DNA from: Actinomycetes bacterium
GTDB lineage: Bacteria; Actinomycetota; Actinomycetes; Propionibacteriales; Propionibacteriaceae
Direction of reading: 5' to 3'
Length of the DNA stretch: 64,000 bases
Assembly: GCA_023442485.1 (NCBI GenBank)
Contig: JAEZZG010000042.1
Span: 1 to 64,000, forward strand
Numbering within the stretch: the stretch's first letter is position 1; the number at the start of each line of letters is the position of its first letter. The notes below the pieces were generated by a model, which worked only from the letters and a program-made list of their open reading frames with translations, ran no database searches and had not been told where the DNA came from. Positions 24,823 through 35,466 of this stretch are shown piece by piece. The translations under genes were made by a program, and so were the position numbers.

Positions 24823-27523
24823 CGATGTTCTCCTCAGTCACCTCTTCGTTTGACTCAACGCTACCGTGACTTCCACCAAATGCAGCAGTATTCGCCTCGG
24901 AGGTGTCAACATTTTCTGTGACCTTCCCCGGGTGATCGGCCATGTCTAGGTCCGATTCACTCCCGGCGAGAGGCTCACCCAGACTAACCTCTCCGCCATC
25001 GTCCTCAGACGTTTCCGGGTTCAGCGTCACAGCTACCACGGTGTCGGAACCGCGAACCTGGACGAATTTGACGCCCATGGTGTCGCGCCCCTTCGCAGGG
25101 ACCTCGCTCACTGCTGACCTGGTGATCTGGCCGGAGGCCTTCATGCAGATCACCTCATTATCTTCTTGCACCACCAGGCCCCCGACGAGTTCGCCGCGGT
25201 CTTCAACCAGCTTCATCGCCTTGACGCCCAAACCACCGCGATTCTGCGGACGGTAACTAGCCACGGAGGTGCGCTTGGCATAGCCCTCACCGGTCACGGT
25301 GAACAGGAAGAGGTCTTCGTCTGAGGTTCCGGCGGGGATCACGGTCATGGACAGTAATTCGTCGTCCTCGCGGAACTTCATACCGATCACGCCAGAGGTG
25401 TTGCGACCCATCGGGCGAAGTTGATCGTCGTCGGCAGTGAACCGGATCGCCTGGCCCTTGCGAGACACCAGCAAGACGTCATCGTCTGGTTCACACACCT
25501 CGGCACCGATGAGCTGATCATCCTCGTCACGGAAATTCACCGCGATCAGGCCCGCCTGGCGTGGCGAGTCGTAGGACAAGAACTCGGTCTTCTTCACCAA
25601 ACCCTTGCGGGTGGCCAGCAGCAGATACTTCGCTACCTGGTAGTTCTCCACCGTCAACACCTGGGCGATTCTCTCGTCCGGCAAGAAAGACAGCAGACCA
25701 GCGACGTGACCGCCCTTGGCGTCGCGGCCTGCCTCAGGTAGCTGCCACACCTTCGTCCGGTAGACCCGCCCCATATTGGTGAAGAACAACACCCACTTGT
25801 GGTTCGACGTGGTGAACAGATGTTCCACTTCGTCATCAGCTCGCAACGCGGCTCCCTTGACACCCTTGCCGCCGCGTTTTTGCACCCGATACTGATCAAT
25901 CCGGGTGCGTTTAGCGTAGCCCCCGTGGGTAATGGTGACCACCATCGGTTCGTCGGGGATGAAGTCTTCTGCCGAAAAGTCACCGTCGTCCGGGACGATC
26001 TGAGTGCGCCTCTCATCACCGTATTTGTCGACAATCTCTTGGAGTTCGTTCGCGATGATCTCGCGCTGGCGAGCATCCGAAACCAAGATGTCTTTCAAAT
26101 CTGCAATCAGCGCTTCGAGAGCAGCCAACTTGTCCAGAATCTTCTGACGTTCCATCGCAGCCAGGCGACGAAGCTGCAGGTCCAAGATTGCGCGGGCCTG
26201 ATCGTCGTCAATTCCGAGCAAATCCTTCAACCCTTCGCGGGCCTGCTCTGAACTAGGTGAACGCCGAATCAAGGCAATCACTTCGTCCAACATGTCCAAA
26301 GCCTTGGCATAGCCTCGGAAGATGTGAGCGTCCGACTCCGCCTTCTTTAGACGGAAGGCCGTCCGGCGCTGAATCACCATCATCTGGTGCTTGATCCACT
26401 CAGAGATGAACTGATCCAGGCGCAAGGTGCGCGGAACGTTATCTACCAGAGCAAGCATGTTAGCGCCGAAGGTGTCTTGCAAACCAGTGTGCTTATAGAG
26501 GTTATTGAGGACGACACGCGGCTGGGCATCACGCCGAAGCACAATCACTAGACGCTGACCAGTTCGGGCAGAGGTGTCGTCGCGAATATCGGAAATACCG
26601 GTGATTCGACCGTCGTTGACCAGGTCTGCGATCTTCTGTGCCAGATTGTCCGGGTTACACATGTAAGGCAACTCAGACACCACCAGGCAGGTGCGCCCGT
26701 TGGAATCTTCTTCGATCGAGACGACCGCACGCATGGTGATCGATCCGCGACCGGTGCGATAAGCCTCTTCAATGCCCGCGCGACCGACAATCTTGCCTCC
26801 CATCGGGAAGTCAGGGCCTTTGATCCGCTCAATGGCGGCCTCCAGCAACTCCTCCTCGGTGGCGTCGGGGTTCTTCAGGGCCCACTGCACCGCGTCGTTG
26901 ACTTCACGCAGATTGTGGGTGGGGATATTGGTCGCCATCCCGACTGCAATACCGGACGAGCCATTGACCAGCAGGTTCGGGAAGCGCGCCGGCAACACCA
27001 CCGGTTCTTGTTCGCGGTTGTCATAGTTCGGCTGGAAATCGACGGTTTCCTCGTCAATGTCGCGAACCATCTCCATCGCCAGCGGCGCCATCTTACATTC
27101 GGTGTAACGCATGGCTGCAGCCGGGTCATTACCCGGGGAACCGAAGTTGCCTTGGGACGAAATCAGCGGTGCCCGCATCACCCACGGCTGGGCAAGACGA
27201 ACCAGGGTGTCATAGATCGCGGAGTCACCGTGAGGGTGGTACAAACCCATGACCTCACCGACGATACGCGAGGACTTATTCCATCCCCGATCCGGGCGGT
27301 AACCGCCGTCATACATGCCGTAAATCACCCGGCGATGGACCGGCTTCATACCGTCTCGAACATCAGGCAACGCGCGACCGACGATCACCGACATGGCGTA
27401 GTCCAGGTATGACCGCTGGATTTCCTCATTCAGGTCGACGGGCTGCACCGAGACCTTGGTGTGCATCTCCACTGACGGCTTGTCAGTGGTGTCCTCGGTT
27501 GGCTGCTTCGGCGTTTCTGTCAT
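24815..27523 (-). CDS. gyrA: DNA gyrase subunit A
   Basis: The 902-residue gyrase A subunit breaks and rejoins DNA with GyrB to introduce negative supercoils. The catalytic tyrosine is Tyr140 in [15 protein letters not shown]. The quinolone region reads [11 protein letters not shown] with Ser101 and Asp105, the sensitive-type residues. The QRRGGKG-type GyrA box ([11 protein letters not shown]) near residue 545 starts the DNA-wrapping beta-pinwheel. An acidic tail follows the last repeat. No intein is present. It lies directly downstream of gyrB on the same strand. Confidence 0.97.
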   Translation of the reverse strand: MTETPKQPTEDTTDKPSVEMHTKVSVQPVDLNEEIQRSYLDYAMSVIVGRALPDVRDGMKPVHRRVIYGMYDGGYRPDRGWNKSSRIVGEVMGLYHPHGDSAIYDTLVRLAQPWVMRAPLISSQGNFGSPGNDPAAAMRYTECKMAPLAMEMVRDIDEETVDFQPNYDNREQEPVVLPARFPNLLVNGSSGIAVGMATNIPTHNLREVNDAVQWALKNPDATEEELLEAAIERIKGPDFPMGGKIVGRAGIEEAYRTGRGSITMRAVVSIEEDSNGRTCLVVSELPYMCNPDNLAQKIADLVNDGRITGISDIRDDTSARTGQRLVIVLRRDAQPRVVLNNLYKHTGLQDTFGANMLALVDNVPRTLRLDQFISEWIKHQMMVIQRRTAFRLKKAESDAHIFRGYAKALDMLDEVIALIRRSPSSEQAREGLKDLLGIDDDQARAILDLQLRRLAAMERQKILDKLAALEALIADLKDILVSDARQREIIANELQEIVDKYGDERRTQIVPDDGDFSAEDFIPDEPMVVTITHGGYAKRTRIDQYRVQKRGGKGVKGAALRADDEVEHLFTTSNHKWVLFFTNMGRVYRTKVWQLPEAGRDAKGGHVAGLLSFLPDERIAQVLTVENYQVAKYLLLATRKGLVKKTEFLSYDSPRQAGLIAVNFRDEDDQLIGAEVCEPDDDVLLVSRKGQAIRFTADDDQLRPMGRNTSGVIGMKFREDDELLSMTVIPAGTSDEDLFLFTVTGEGYAKRTSVASYRPQNRGGLGVKAMKLVEDRGELVGGLVVQEDNEVICMKASGQITRSAVSEVPAKGRDTMGVKFVQVRGSDTVVAVTLNPETSEDDGGEVSLGEPLAGSESDLDMADHPGKVTENVDTSEANTAAFGGSHGSVESNEEVTEENIGD

Positions 27524-27664
27524 CTGCTTTACTTGCCTCTGTTTGTTTTCGTCTTTGCTGACTCATTCAGTCAACTCGTCGGGCACATCCTGGTGCCGGA
27601 CTGTCTTATCGAGCGAAGGCACACCGCCACGATTGACCGGCGCGCCCTCCCCACCTATCTGGAC

Positions 27665-29818
27665 TTAGATATCAAGGAAGCGGACGTCCTTGGCGTTGGT
27701 CTGGATGAACTGACGACGCAGCGGGACGTCCTCACCCATCAGCACCTCGAACATGTCGGAGACTTCCTTAGCGTCATCCAAGGTCACCTGAAGCAGGACC
27801 CTAGTTTCGGGGTTCATCGTGGTTTCCCACAGATCCTCCGGATCCATCTCGCCTAGACCCTTGTATCGCTGAATCGGGTTGACTTGGGGTAGCTGCTTAC
27901 CCTCGGCTAGACCACGTTCGCGCAGTTCGTCGCGCTCCTCGTCGGTATAGGCCAATTCGTGGGCGGCATTCGTCCAACGCAACCTAAATAGTGGCGGCTG
28001 GGCAATATAGACATTGCCGTTTTCGATCAGCTTCGGCATGAACCTAAACAGCAAAGTCAGCAACAAGGTGCGGATGTGTGCGCCATCAACGTCTGCGTCA
28101 GCCATCAACACGATCTTGCCGTAGCGCAGCTTGTCACTGTCGAATTCGTCGTGGACGCCGGTCCCCAGCGCGTTGATAATCGCCTCAACTTCCTTATTCG
28201 CCCAGATCCGATCGATCCTGGCTTTTTCGACGTTGAGAATCTTGCCGCGCAAGGGAAGAATCGCCTGGATTCGGGGATCCCGACCGCCCTTGGCTGAACC
28301 TCCTGCCGAGTCACCCTCGACGATGAACAGTTCACACTCTTCCGGATTATTCGATGAACAGTCCGCTAGTTTCCCAGGCAGCGAGGTACGCCCCAGCAAA
28401 CCCTTGCGGTTACGCGCCAGATCGCGGGCTTTGCGGGCGGCGATTCGGGCAGCGGAGGCGGCCTGCGCCTTCCTAACGATCTCCTTACCCTCAGCCGGAT
28501 TCCGCTCCATCCAATCGCCGAGAAGATCGTTGACGACGCGCTGCACGAAACGACGGGCTTCGGTGTTGCCCAACTTCGTCTTCGTCTGACCCTCGAACTG
28601 CGGTTCGGAGAGTTTGATCGACAACACCGCGATCAGACCTTCGCGGATGTCGTCGTTGGAGACCCGGTCTTCACGTTTCTTGATCATCCCCCACTGTTCA
28701 CCCCACTTGTTGACAGTGTTGGTCAACGCGGTGCGGAAACCTTCTTCGTGGGTGCCACCTTCAGCAGTGTTGATGGTGTTGGCGAAGGTGTGGATGGATT
28801 CGTGATAGGAGGTATTCCACTGCATCGCCAATTCCAGGCCCATCCCTTCGTCGGCGCGATGGGCTTCGACGTCGATCACATCTGTCATCGGTTCCTTTGA
28901 ACCTTGAAGGTATTCGACGTAGTCAACTAGGCCTCGGTCATATTTGAAGACACGGGTCGGGACAGCGGGCGCGTCCGGGGAAGTGCCGGGGACGGAAGCC
29001 GTGTCGCAGTCTTTGGCGTCGGGGTGATCGGTGCGGTCAAAGACGGGTTTTGACGGATCTTGAGCGCCGGTGCGCAAATCTTGTAATTTCAGCATCAGGC
29101 CTTTATTCAAGAAGGCCATCTCGCGGAATCGGGTTTCGAGGGTTCTAAAGGAAAACTCCGTGGTCTCGAAGATTTCCTTCGAGGGGTAGAACTCGATGGT
29201 GGTGCCGGTCTCCTCAGTGGGTTCGCACCTTTCTAGCACTGCTGTCGGGGTGCCTAGGTCGAACTCCTGGTGCCAGCGGTATCCGTCACGGCGAACGTCG
29301 ACAATAAACTTCTCGGACAAGGCATTGACGACGGAGGAACCGACGCCGTGGAGACCACCGGAGACCTTGTAGCCACCGTCGCCGAACTTACCGCCAGCGT
29401 GCAAGACTGTCAGCACCAAGGTGACGGTAGGGATTTTCTCGACGGGGTGCTCCTTGACCGGGATACCACGCCCATTGTCAATTACCCGGCACCCGCCATT
29501 GTCGAGTAGCTGAACGGTGATCTTGTCGCAGTACCCGGCCAAAGACTCATCGACGGAGTTGTCGACGATCTCATAGACCAGGTGGTGAAGGCCACGTTCG
29601 CCGGTAGACCCGATGTACATGCCGGGGCGCTTGCGGACTGCTTCGAGGCCTTCAAGAACGGTGATCTGGCTGGCGTCGTAGTCACCTTCAACGGTCGAGT
29701 TGGTCGTGCCGACGACGGCTGCCTCCTCCTGGTTGTCACCGGAGGAATCTTCCATCTCATCGGTGATCGTTTCAGGCTGGGCGTCAAGGTTATAGGTGTC
29801 GACTTCTAGCTCACTCAC
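27665..29818 (-). CDS. gyrB: DNA gyrase subunit B
   Basis: The 717-residue ATPase subunit of gyrase has an extended acidic N-terminus (1-45) before the usual [18 protein letters not shown]. The ATP site includes [10 protein letters not shown] and [15 protein letters not shown]. The Toprim domain has [14 protein letters not shown] and [12 protein letters not shown], and the tail has [19 protein letters not shown]. It starts at GTG 29818 with AGGAG about nine bases upstream. In most actinobacteria recF and a DUF721 gene separate dnaN from gyrB; here only 237 non-coding bases do. Confidence 0.97.
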   Translation of the reverse strand: MSELEVDTYNLDAQPETITDEMEDSSGDNQEEAAVVGTTNSTVEGDYDASQITVLEGLEAVRKRPGMYIGSTGERGLHHLVYEIVDNSVDESLAGYCDKITVQLLDNGGCRVIDNGRGIPVKEHPVEKIPTVTLVLTVLHAGGKFGDGGYKVSGGLHGVGSSVVNALSEKFIVDVRRDGYRWHQEFDLGTPTAVLERCEPTEETGTTIEFYPSKEIFETTEFSFRTLETRFREMAFLNKGLMLKLQDLRTGAQDPSKPVFDRTDHPDAKDCDTASVPGTSPDAPAVPTRVFKYDRGLVDYVEYLQGSKEPMTDVIDVEAHRADEGMGLELAMQWNTSYHESIHTFANTINTAEGGTHEEGFRTALTNTVNKWGEQWGMIKKREDRVSNDDIREGLIAVLSIKLSEPQFEGQTKTKLGNTEARRFVQRVVNDLLGDWMERNPAEGKEIVRKAQAASAARIAARKARDLARNRKGLLGRTSLPGKLADCSSNNPEECELFIVEGDSAGGSAKGGRDPRIQAILPLRGKILNVEKARIDRIWANKEVEAIINALGTGVHDEFDSDKLRYGKIVLMADADVDGAHIRTLLLTLLFRFMPKLIENGNVYIAQPPLFRLRWTNAAHELAYTDEERDELRERGLAEGKQLPQVNPIQRYKGLGEMDPEDLWETTMNPETRVLLQVTLDDAKEVSDMFEVLMGEDVPLRRQFIQTNAKDVRFLDI

Positions 29819-30055
29819 TGAGTGAATCTCCTATCACAGGTCTTTTGAAACCAGGGTGACGCTGTTGCGGGCACACACCTCTCCCCGGACGAAACAATAA
29901 CAAAGCGAGTTTACCCTAAATGCCGCAAGAATCCCAGGTGATCGGCCACCCTAAATCGCATTCAACGCCCTGAGATGTGGCTGTGACGAACTCAGGCACC
30001 GTGCAAGTAGGTCACTACCCAAGCATGGGTAGCGGTAGCGAGAAGGCTCCAAACC

Positions 30056-31213
30056 TCAGCCACGCAGACGCATCAGCATGATGACGTGCTTGTAGGAGCT
30101 AATCGGCTCGCCGTCGATCTCATTCAGACCCATCAACAAACACGGCTTGGCGGGGCCATTGAAAGCGAAGCTGACATACGGGGTACCTAGGATGGCCAAT
30201 GCTGAGGTCAGATATTCGGCCTTGAAACCGACAGCATCAAAATCCACCTCACCGTTGACCTGTTCGATCAACGCATTGACCGCATCCGAACCGGAGGCCT
30301 GATTCTGGGTGCCACCTTGTAAGGTCACGAGGTTGTCGCGGAAATTCATCGACACCGGAGTGTTACGCTCGGCAACCAAGGCAATACGCTTGACCGCAGG
30401 GACGAGTTCGTCAACCTTCATCCTCACGACGAGATCACCTTCGACGTCCATCACATGACGAACCTTGGGGAACTCGCCGTCGAGCAACCGGGTAATCAGA
30501 TGGTATTGAATGTCCCCGTCGGAACCCTCGAAGCCCATGATTTGATCCCCAAACTCGGCGTCAGCGAGAGCCAAAACAATGGTCTCTGAATCTGACATCG
30601 ACCGGGAGACCTCAGACAGCACCTTCGCCGGTACCAGCGCAGAACCTTCGTAGGAAGTAGCTGCCGGGGTCCAGGTCATCTCCTTGAGTGCCATCCGGTA
30701 GCGGTCAGTTGCCATGAAAGACAACACATCGTCTTTGATCTCAATCTTGATGCCAGTAAAGACGGGAAGCGGCTGTTCACGACCTGCCGCCACCGCGACC
30801 TGGGAGATGGCCTCTGCGAAAGCACGGCCATTGACGGTGCCGGATGTGGGTGGAACCTGGGGTAGCTGCGGGTATTCGTTGAGCGGGAGAGTCTGCAAGA
30901 GGAAATCTGCTTGACCGCTGGAGACCTCGACGCTAGTGCCGTCGGTGTCGAAGTTGACCCGCTGATCAGTAAATGAAGCAATGATGTCGGCCAACAGTTT
31001 GCCAGAGACTAGAACTTCGCCTTCTTCAGTAACGTCGGCGGGAACGACAGCCTTGGCGCAAGTATCTCCGTCGAAACCAGCAATCATCAGCGAATCACCC
31101 TGAGCACTGAGCTGCATACCTGCCAGGATCGGCAAGTTGGGGCGACTAGGGAGGGTGCGAGCAACCCACGCGACTGCCTTCGCAACAACTGCACGGTCGA
31201 TACTGATCTTCAC
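30056..31213 (-). CDS. dnaN: DNA polymerase III beta sliding clamp
   Basis: This 385-residue clamp encircles DNA and tethers polymerase III and other partners. It shows the three-domain pattern, beginning MKISIDRAVVAKAVAWVART and including LPLNEYPQLPQVP, ATDRYRMALKEM and LLDGEFPKV. The usual C-terminal MPVRL is altered to MLMRLRG. It lies downstream of dnaA on the same strand, separated by the origin-like intergenic region. Confidence 0.96.
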   Translation of the reverse strand: MKISIDRAVVAKAVAWVARTLPSRPNLPILAGMQLSAQGDSLMIAGFDGDTCAKAVVPADVTEEGEVLVSGKLLADIIASFTDQRVNFDTDGTSVEVSSGQADFLLQTLPLNEYPQLPQVPPTSGTVNGRAFAEAISQVAVAAGREQPLPVFTGIKIEIKDDVLSFMATDRYRMALKEMTWTPAATSYEGSALVPAKVLSEVSRSMSDSETIVLALADAEFGDQIMGFEGSDGDIQYHLITRLLDGEFPKVRHVMDVEGDLVVRMKVDELVPAVKRIALVAERNTPVSMNFRDNLVTLQGGTQNQASGSDAVNALIEQVNGEVDFDAVGFKAEYLTSALAILGTPYVSFAFNGPAKPCLLMGLNEIDGEPISSYKHVIMLMRLRG

Positions 31214-32334
31214 GTTGTTTCCCTTCCAGTCGAACCTTCGTCGGTTCAGCGATCAGATTTCTTTAGCATTGTGTCATCTGACTCTACCGCTGGCTTACAT
31301 CATAGTCTGAACCCGATTCTTCACACCTGAACGCACTCGAGGTGTGGGTGAAATTCTTTGCATTTTATCCGTTCCCTATTGACTTTGATTCCACCTCAGC
31401 ATAGAAAAAAGATGTCACCAAGACCTGAGCCTTCCCCACTCGTCGTCGACGGTTAGCCCGCCGCGTCAAAGTTGACGTCGCCGGACAAACCAACGCAATG
31501 GCTCGTGGCGAACACGTTGACCCCTCCCCGACGACTCGAGAACAGGGCTTGTTGCCTTTAGCTATCGCCGTTCATCGATCGGGCGTTAGCTTTTCCACAG
31601 CAAGATACCCACGTCGATTGACGAGTCGGATTCTCCCGCTAGAGTGCCGGCGCTGGGCCTACAGCCACGGTGATCCCGCATCAGCGTCGGACAGCTCTTT
31701 CAGGTGAGCCCCTGACGAGCCAGGGTGACGACGAACGTCTCGAGGTGGACGCCGATGCTCGAATCGGCGAAGTGTGCGGTCGGCCTGTCTCATACCAGAA
31801 CCGACCGCACACCTATGTGGGGTAACTGAGATGAACGTTACCTTGGAAGGATTCGCCCCCGAACGCGCCGGTTGGGTCACCTCATACATGATCCAACTCT
31901 TCGGCCACGTCAGTCATCGTTTCTATCTTGAATCTGGTTGAATCGAGCAACCGACACTCCGCAATCCTTCAACAAGAAAGAAATCCTTGCGTGGAACTCC
32001 GCAACTGACGATGGACGGTGGCACATCGCGACACTGATCCACACATCCACACGGCCTTACTTTGAAGACTTCTGAATTGTTATTAACAGTAGTCTTATTA
32101 ACCTCTGTGGAGATTGTGGATAACTACCAAATCCCCTAGTCAATCGATGTTCTTCGGATTGCGCATAGGTGAATTCTTGGGGATGGCATGTGCATCAAGT
32201 GTGGACGATGGGCAGTCTGCGACGGCAGTTCATCACTCCATCCACAAAGGATTCCCAAATCCCTTGTAGTTTTCCCCAGACGATTCACCATCCCTGATGA
32301 TCACACCAAGCCCAGTTCAGCAGACGCCGCCGGG
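31214..32334. other. Probable chromosomal replication origin (oriC) between dnaN and dnaA
   Basis: This 1.1-kb stretch has no convincing gene. Exact DnaA-box-type sites are TTTTCCACA (31591-31599) and TGTGGATAA (32115-32123). One-mismatch sites are TGATCCACA (32035-32043) and weaker ones near 32200 and 32238. An AT-rich patch at 32056-32103 holds two direct copies of TTATTAAC (32080-32087 and 32095-32102), a candidate unwinding element beside the best box. Location between dnaA and dnaN is the norm for actinobacterial origins. Confidence 0.7.
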
Positions 32335-33879
32335 CTAGTTCGAGACTGATCCTTGACGGATGATATTGGTCAACTCAGTGACCTGGTCGTAGGTTGAGCG
32401 TCGTTCAGCCAGTAACTTCTTGATCTTGCGATAGGCGTGCATCACCGTGGTGTGGTCCTTGCCGCCGAAGAGTTCGCCGATCTTCGGCAAAGACAACTCG
32501 GTGAGTTCGCGACACAGATACATAGCTATCTGACGCGCATTGACCAGGTCGCGCGTCCGTGATTCCGACAGCAAGTCGTCACGGGTGAAAGAGAAATAGG
32601 CGGCGGTGCGATCCAAGATGGTTGAAGCCGACACCGGGGCGTCTTGGCCGTCGAGAATCAAATCCTTCAACACAGATTCGGCAATCTCTAGGTTGACCGG
32701 CAACTGATTCAGCGAAGAATAGGCTGCGACCCGGATGAGGGCACCCTCCAACTCACGGATATTGGTCTGAATCTTTGAGGCGACAAACTCCAGCACGTCC
32801 GCAGGAACCTCAAGACGCTCAGCAATCGACTTCTTACGCAGAATCGCAATCCTGGTTTCGAGATCCGGTGGCTGAATATCGGTGATCAGACCCCACTCGA
32901 AACGGCTCCGCAACCGTGGCTCGAGGGCCTCCAAGTTCTTCGGCGGTCGATCCGAGGTCAAGACGATCTGCTTCTGTGCATTGTGCAAAGCATTGAAGGT
33001 GTGGAAGAACTCTTCTTGGGTCTGAATCTTGTTCGAAAGGAACTGGATGTCGTCAATCAACAACACGTCGACATCTCGGTAAATCCGGCGAAAAGCGGTG
33101 GTCTGATTCTCGGAGATGGCATTGATGAACTGATTCGTCATCTCCTCAGTCGAGACGTACTTCACCCGCACTCGGTCGAAATAGTTCGTGACGTAGTGAC
33201 CGATGGCGTGGAGCAGGTGGGTCTTACCCAAACCTGTCTCCCCGTAGATCATCAACGGGTTGTAGGACTTTCCCGGAGACTCGGCGACCGCCACCGCAGC
33301 GGCGTGGGCGAAACGGTTGGATTCGCCGATCACGAAAGTGTCGAAGGTGTAGAGAGGGTTCAGCCTCGGTTCGTCCACCTCCGGCGCCGAGTCAGTATTA
33401 CTGCTCACCGGAGGCAACGGCTGCTCTAGACGTGGTTTCGGGGTGAACTGGGCCGTCTCGAAATCATCGGCTTCCGGTTCTGGTTCGTCAGCCGGTTCAA
33501 GATCGAGTTCGATGCCTGGGTCAATGGTGATGCTTAGGTGCATCTCCCTATGGAAGAAGTCGGAGAGTTGTTCCTCGACGGCGGAGCGCAACCGCGTCTC
33601 GATCTGTTGGCGCATGAAGGCATTCGGTGCCGCCACCAGCAGTGTCGATTCGTTGAGCAGGGCTTGGGGACGCGCGCTGAGTAGAAAACCCCGCTGGGCC
33701 TGGCTGTGTTGTTTGAGGACGTATTGCCAGGCCTCATCGATGGTGCCTGGCTGAGGCGGAGTCGGCAGATCAACCGTGGGGTGTAACCCTGGTGCACGAG
33801 AGGTGGGGTTGAGGGACGAGGCGCTGTTGGCAGACGTGGCACCTCCACCGGCGCTGATGTGAGCCGAATAATCACCCAT
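32335..33879 (-). CDS. dnaA: Chromosomal replication initiator DnaA
   Basis: The 514-residue initiator has four domains: N-terminal helicase-interaction domain, a variable acidic linker (about 110-180), the AAA+ core with Walker A YGETGLGKTHLLHAIG, Walker B VLLIDDIQFLS and sensor RFEWGLITDIQPPD, and the C-terminal helix-turn-helix with GGKDHTTVMHAYRKI for DnaA boxes. I start it at ATG 33879, which follows AGGAGAACAG, not at the in-frame ATG 33984. The extra 35 codons would be 5' leader. Confidence 0.95.
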   Translation of the reverse strand: MGDYSAHISAGGGATSANSASSLNPTSRAPGLHPTVDLPTPPQPGTIDEAWQYVLKQHSQAQRGFLLSARPQALLNESTLLVAAPNAFMRQQIETRLRSAVEEQLSDFFHREMHLSITIDPGIELDLEPADEPEPEADDFETAQFTPKPRLEQPLPPVSSNTDSAPEVDEPRLNPLYTFDTFVIGESNRFAHAAAVAVAESPGKSYNPLMIYGETGLGKTHLLHAIGHYVTNYFDRVRVKYVSTEEMTNQFINAISENQTTAFRRIYRDVDVLLIDDIQFLSNKIQTQEEFFHTFNALHNAQKQIVLTSDRPPKNLEALEPRLRSRFEWGLITDIQPPDLETRIAILRKKSIAERLEVPADVLEFVASKIQTNIRELEGALIRVAAYSSLNQLPVNLEIAESVLKDLILDGQDAPVSASTILDRTAAYFSFTRDDLLSESRTRDLVNARQIAMYLCRELTELSLPKIGELFGGKDHTTVMHAYRKIKKLLAERRSTYDQVTELTNIIRQGSVSN

Positions 33880-34382
33880 CTGTTCTCCTGTGCGTGCTTC
33901 GTGCCTGTCTGCGAGACGCGTCGTGCACGAGACGGCGGCAGAATCTGTCTTGTCGACATCTGTGTGGGACGTCCGTGTGGACATACCGTACTAGCGTACC
34001 GTGGCGTGCCAGACGCGGGGATCACTCGTCCGTGAATACTGATGACGCGGCGGGTTGGTCACAACGGCGGCAGAGTTTTCCACAACGTCAACCGAGGATA
34101 GCAAGCCAAGAGACATTGAGCATCCCGAAAAGCGATACTTCCCTCTAAGCTACGCGAATTTTCACCTCTTGTTCGGCGTGTCTACTAGACAAAACCTTCT
34201 CTTCCTGATGCGAATTCTCCACCGGGATGAGCACATTTCCTCACATATTTGAACTTCTCCCCCACAACCGCGTATCGTTTACCAGTCGCTGCAGTGTGCC
34301 GTGGAGCGTTGATTGATCGGAAACAAGTCACAGCACGGCAGCATTCCAACAGTTCTATCCAACAGTAGAGGGAGTAATCCCG
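33880..34382. promoter_or_regulatory. dnaA/rpmH divergent control region with DnaA box
   Basis: No gene is visible in these 503 bases apart from the possible dnaA extension to 33984. A consensus-like DnaA box TTTTCCACA lies at 34076-34084, allowing dnaA autoregulation. AT-rich sequence at 34140-34260 probably holds the divergent promoters. GGGAG at 34370-34374 serves rpmH. Confidence 0.5.
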
Positions 34383-34517
34383 GTGAAGCGTACATTTCAG
34401 CCGTCCAACCGCCGTCGTTCCCGCACGCACGGTTTCCGTGCTCGCATGCGCACCCGTGCCGGTCGTAAGATCCTGGCTGCTCGCCGCCGCAAGGGACGCG
34501 CGGTTCTTTCTGCATAG
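34383..34517 (+). CDS. rpmH: 50S ribosomal protein L34
   Basis: A 44-residue, very basic protein starts at GTG 34383: [20 protein letters not shown], then RMRTR-type and [16 protein letters not shown]. This matches L34 end to end. It heads the rpmH-rnpA-yidD-yidC-jag-rsmG cluster and is divergent from dnaA as in nearly all bacteria. Confidence 0.97.
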   Translation: MKRTFQPSNRRRSRTHGFRARMRTRAGRKILAARRRKGRAVLSA

Positions 34518-34542
34518 GTCTTTAGTGGAAGTGTCCTAGACG

Positions 34543-35034
34543 GTGCTTCCCCAGCAGAACCGGATGCGCAGATCCCTCGAGATTTCGCGCACCATTAAAA
34601 CTGGAGTCAAGTCCGGACAACCCACCTTAGTCGTTTTTGTTTCGGATGCCGCTCGCATTACCCCTAGTCACAGGCAGGTGGCTCAGGGTTCACGGGGTGG
34701 ATCAGAGATTGCCGAGGCGACGAAGGTGGGTTTCGTTGTGTCCAAAGCCGTCGGCAATGCCGTCACCCGCAATCGGATCAAACGCCAGCTTCGACACCTC
34801 ATTAGGCCGTTGATCGCCGAGGTCGATCTGCCGCTGATGGTGGTGGTGCGGGCTCTGCCGACGGCCGCGACGGCCGCAGCTAGCCTTGACGATGAGCTGC
34901 GGGCGGCGTGGCAGTCGGCCTTACGGAAATATCTGCGCCGTCGCAATCATCACCGACACGATCCACCCCATGACGAATACCCCGGCACCGCCCGCCCGGA
35001 ATCTGTCCCCGTTTCGTCCTATCCGGAGAAATGA
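34543..35034 (+). CDS. rnpA: Ribonuclease P protein component
   Basis: This 163-residue basic protein assists RNase P RNA in 5' processing of tRNA precursors. The start LPQQNRMRRSLEISRTIKTG and the signature KVGFVVSKAVGNAVTRNRIKRQLRHLIR are typical. It has a long C-terminal tail rich in His, Pro and Arg beyond the usual 120 residues. It starts at GTG 34543 and its stop overlaps the yidD start (ATGATG...), so they are coupled. Confidence 0.95.
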   Translation: MLPQQNRMRRSLEISRTIKTGVKSGQPTLVVFVSDAARITPSHRQVAQGSRGGSEIAEATKVGFVVSKAVGNAVTRNRIKRQLRHLIRPLIAEVDLPLMVVVRALPTAATAAASLDDELRAAWQSALRKYLRRRNHHRHDPPHDEYPGTARPESVPVSSYPEK

Positions 35035-35366
35035 TGAGATCTCCGGCCCAGCTCCTACTCATTGGTTTCATTAGAGGTTGGCGGCGCGTTATCTCCCCCC
35101 TCTACGGTCAGGTCTGCAAATACCACCCGTCTTGTTCCAGCTATGGTTTGACCGCTGTCGAATACCACGGTGCCATCAAGGGAAGCTGGCTGATCATTCG
35201 TCGCCTCCTGCGCTGTCACCCCTGGGCACTCGGCGGGGTCGATTTTGTCCCAGGGACGCCTCAGTGGCAGCAATGGCAGAGACATCCCTTCGTCTGTGAT
35301 GATCCCGATCACTGCACGAATCCTAAACACCGGGTGAAAGAGCAGCCATCGGAGTCTGTGATTTGA
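35031..35366 (+). CDS. yidD: Membrane protein insertion efficiency factor YidD
   Basis: This 111-residue protein shows the family core: RGWRRVISPLYGQVCKYHPSCSSYGLTAVEYHGAIKGSWL with the conserved cysteines, then RLLRCHPWALGGVDFVP. It helps YidC insert inner-membrane proteins. The start ATG 35031 overlaps the end of rnpA by four bases. Confidence 0.95.
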   Translation: MMRSPAQLLLIGFIRGWRRVISPLYGQVCKYHPSCSSYGLTAVEYHGAIKGSWLIIRRLLRCHPWALGGVDFVPGTPQWQQWQRHPFVCDDPDHCTNPKHRVKEQPSESVI

Positions 35367-35466
35367 GGCGAATCGGGTAGAATCGCCCAGGTTAGTGTCA
35401 TTCCGTGATCGGGGCCTCGCGACATAGCGTCCATGTCCTCCATCACGCGAATCAATGAGGTGAGTA

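Noticed and set aside
24815..29818. Intein in gyrA or gyrB
   Set aside because: All expected gyrase motifs are contiguous and lengths are normal.
31498..31707. 69-codon frame in the dnaN-dnaA gap
   Set aside because: It spans a DnaA box and has no recognisable protein features.
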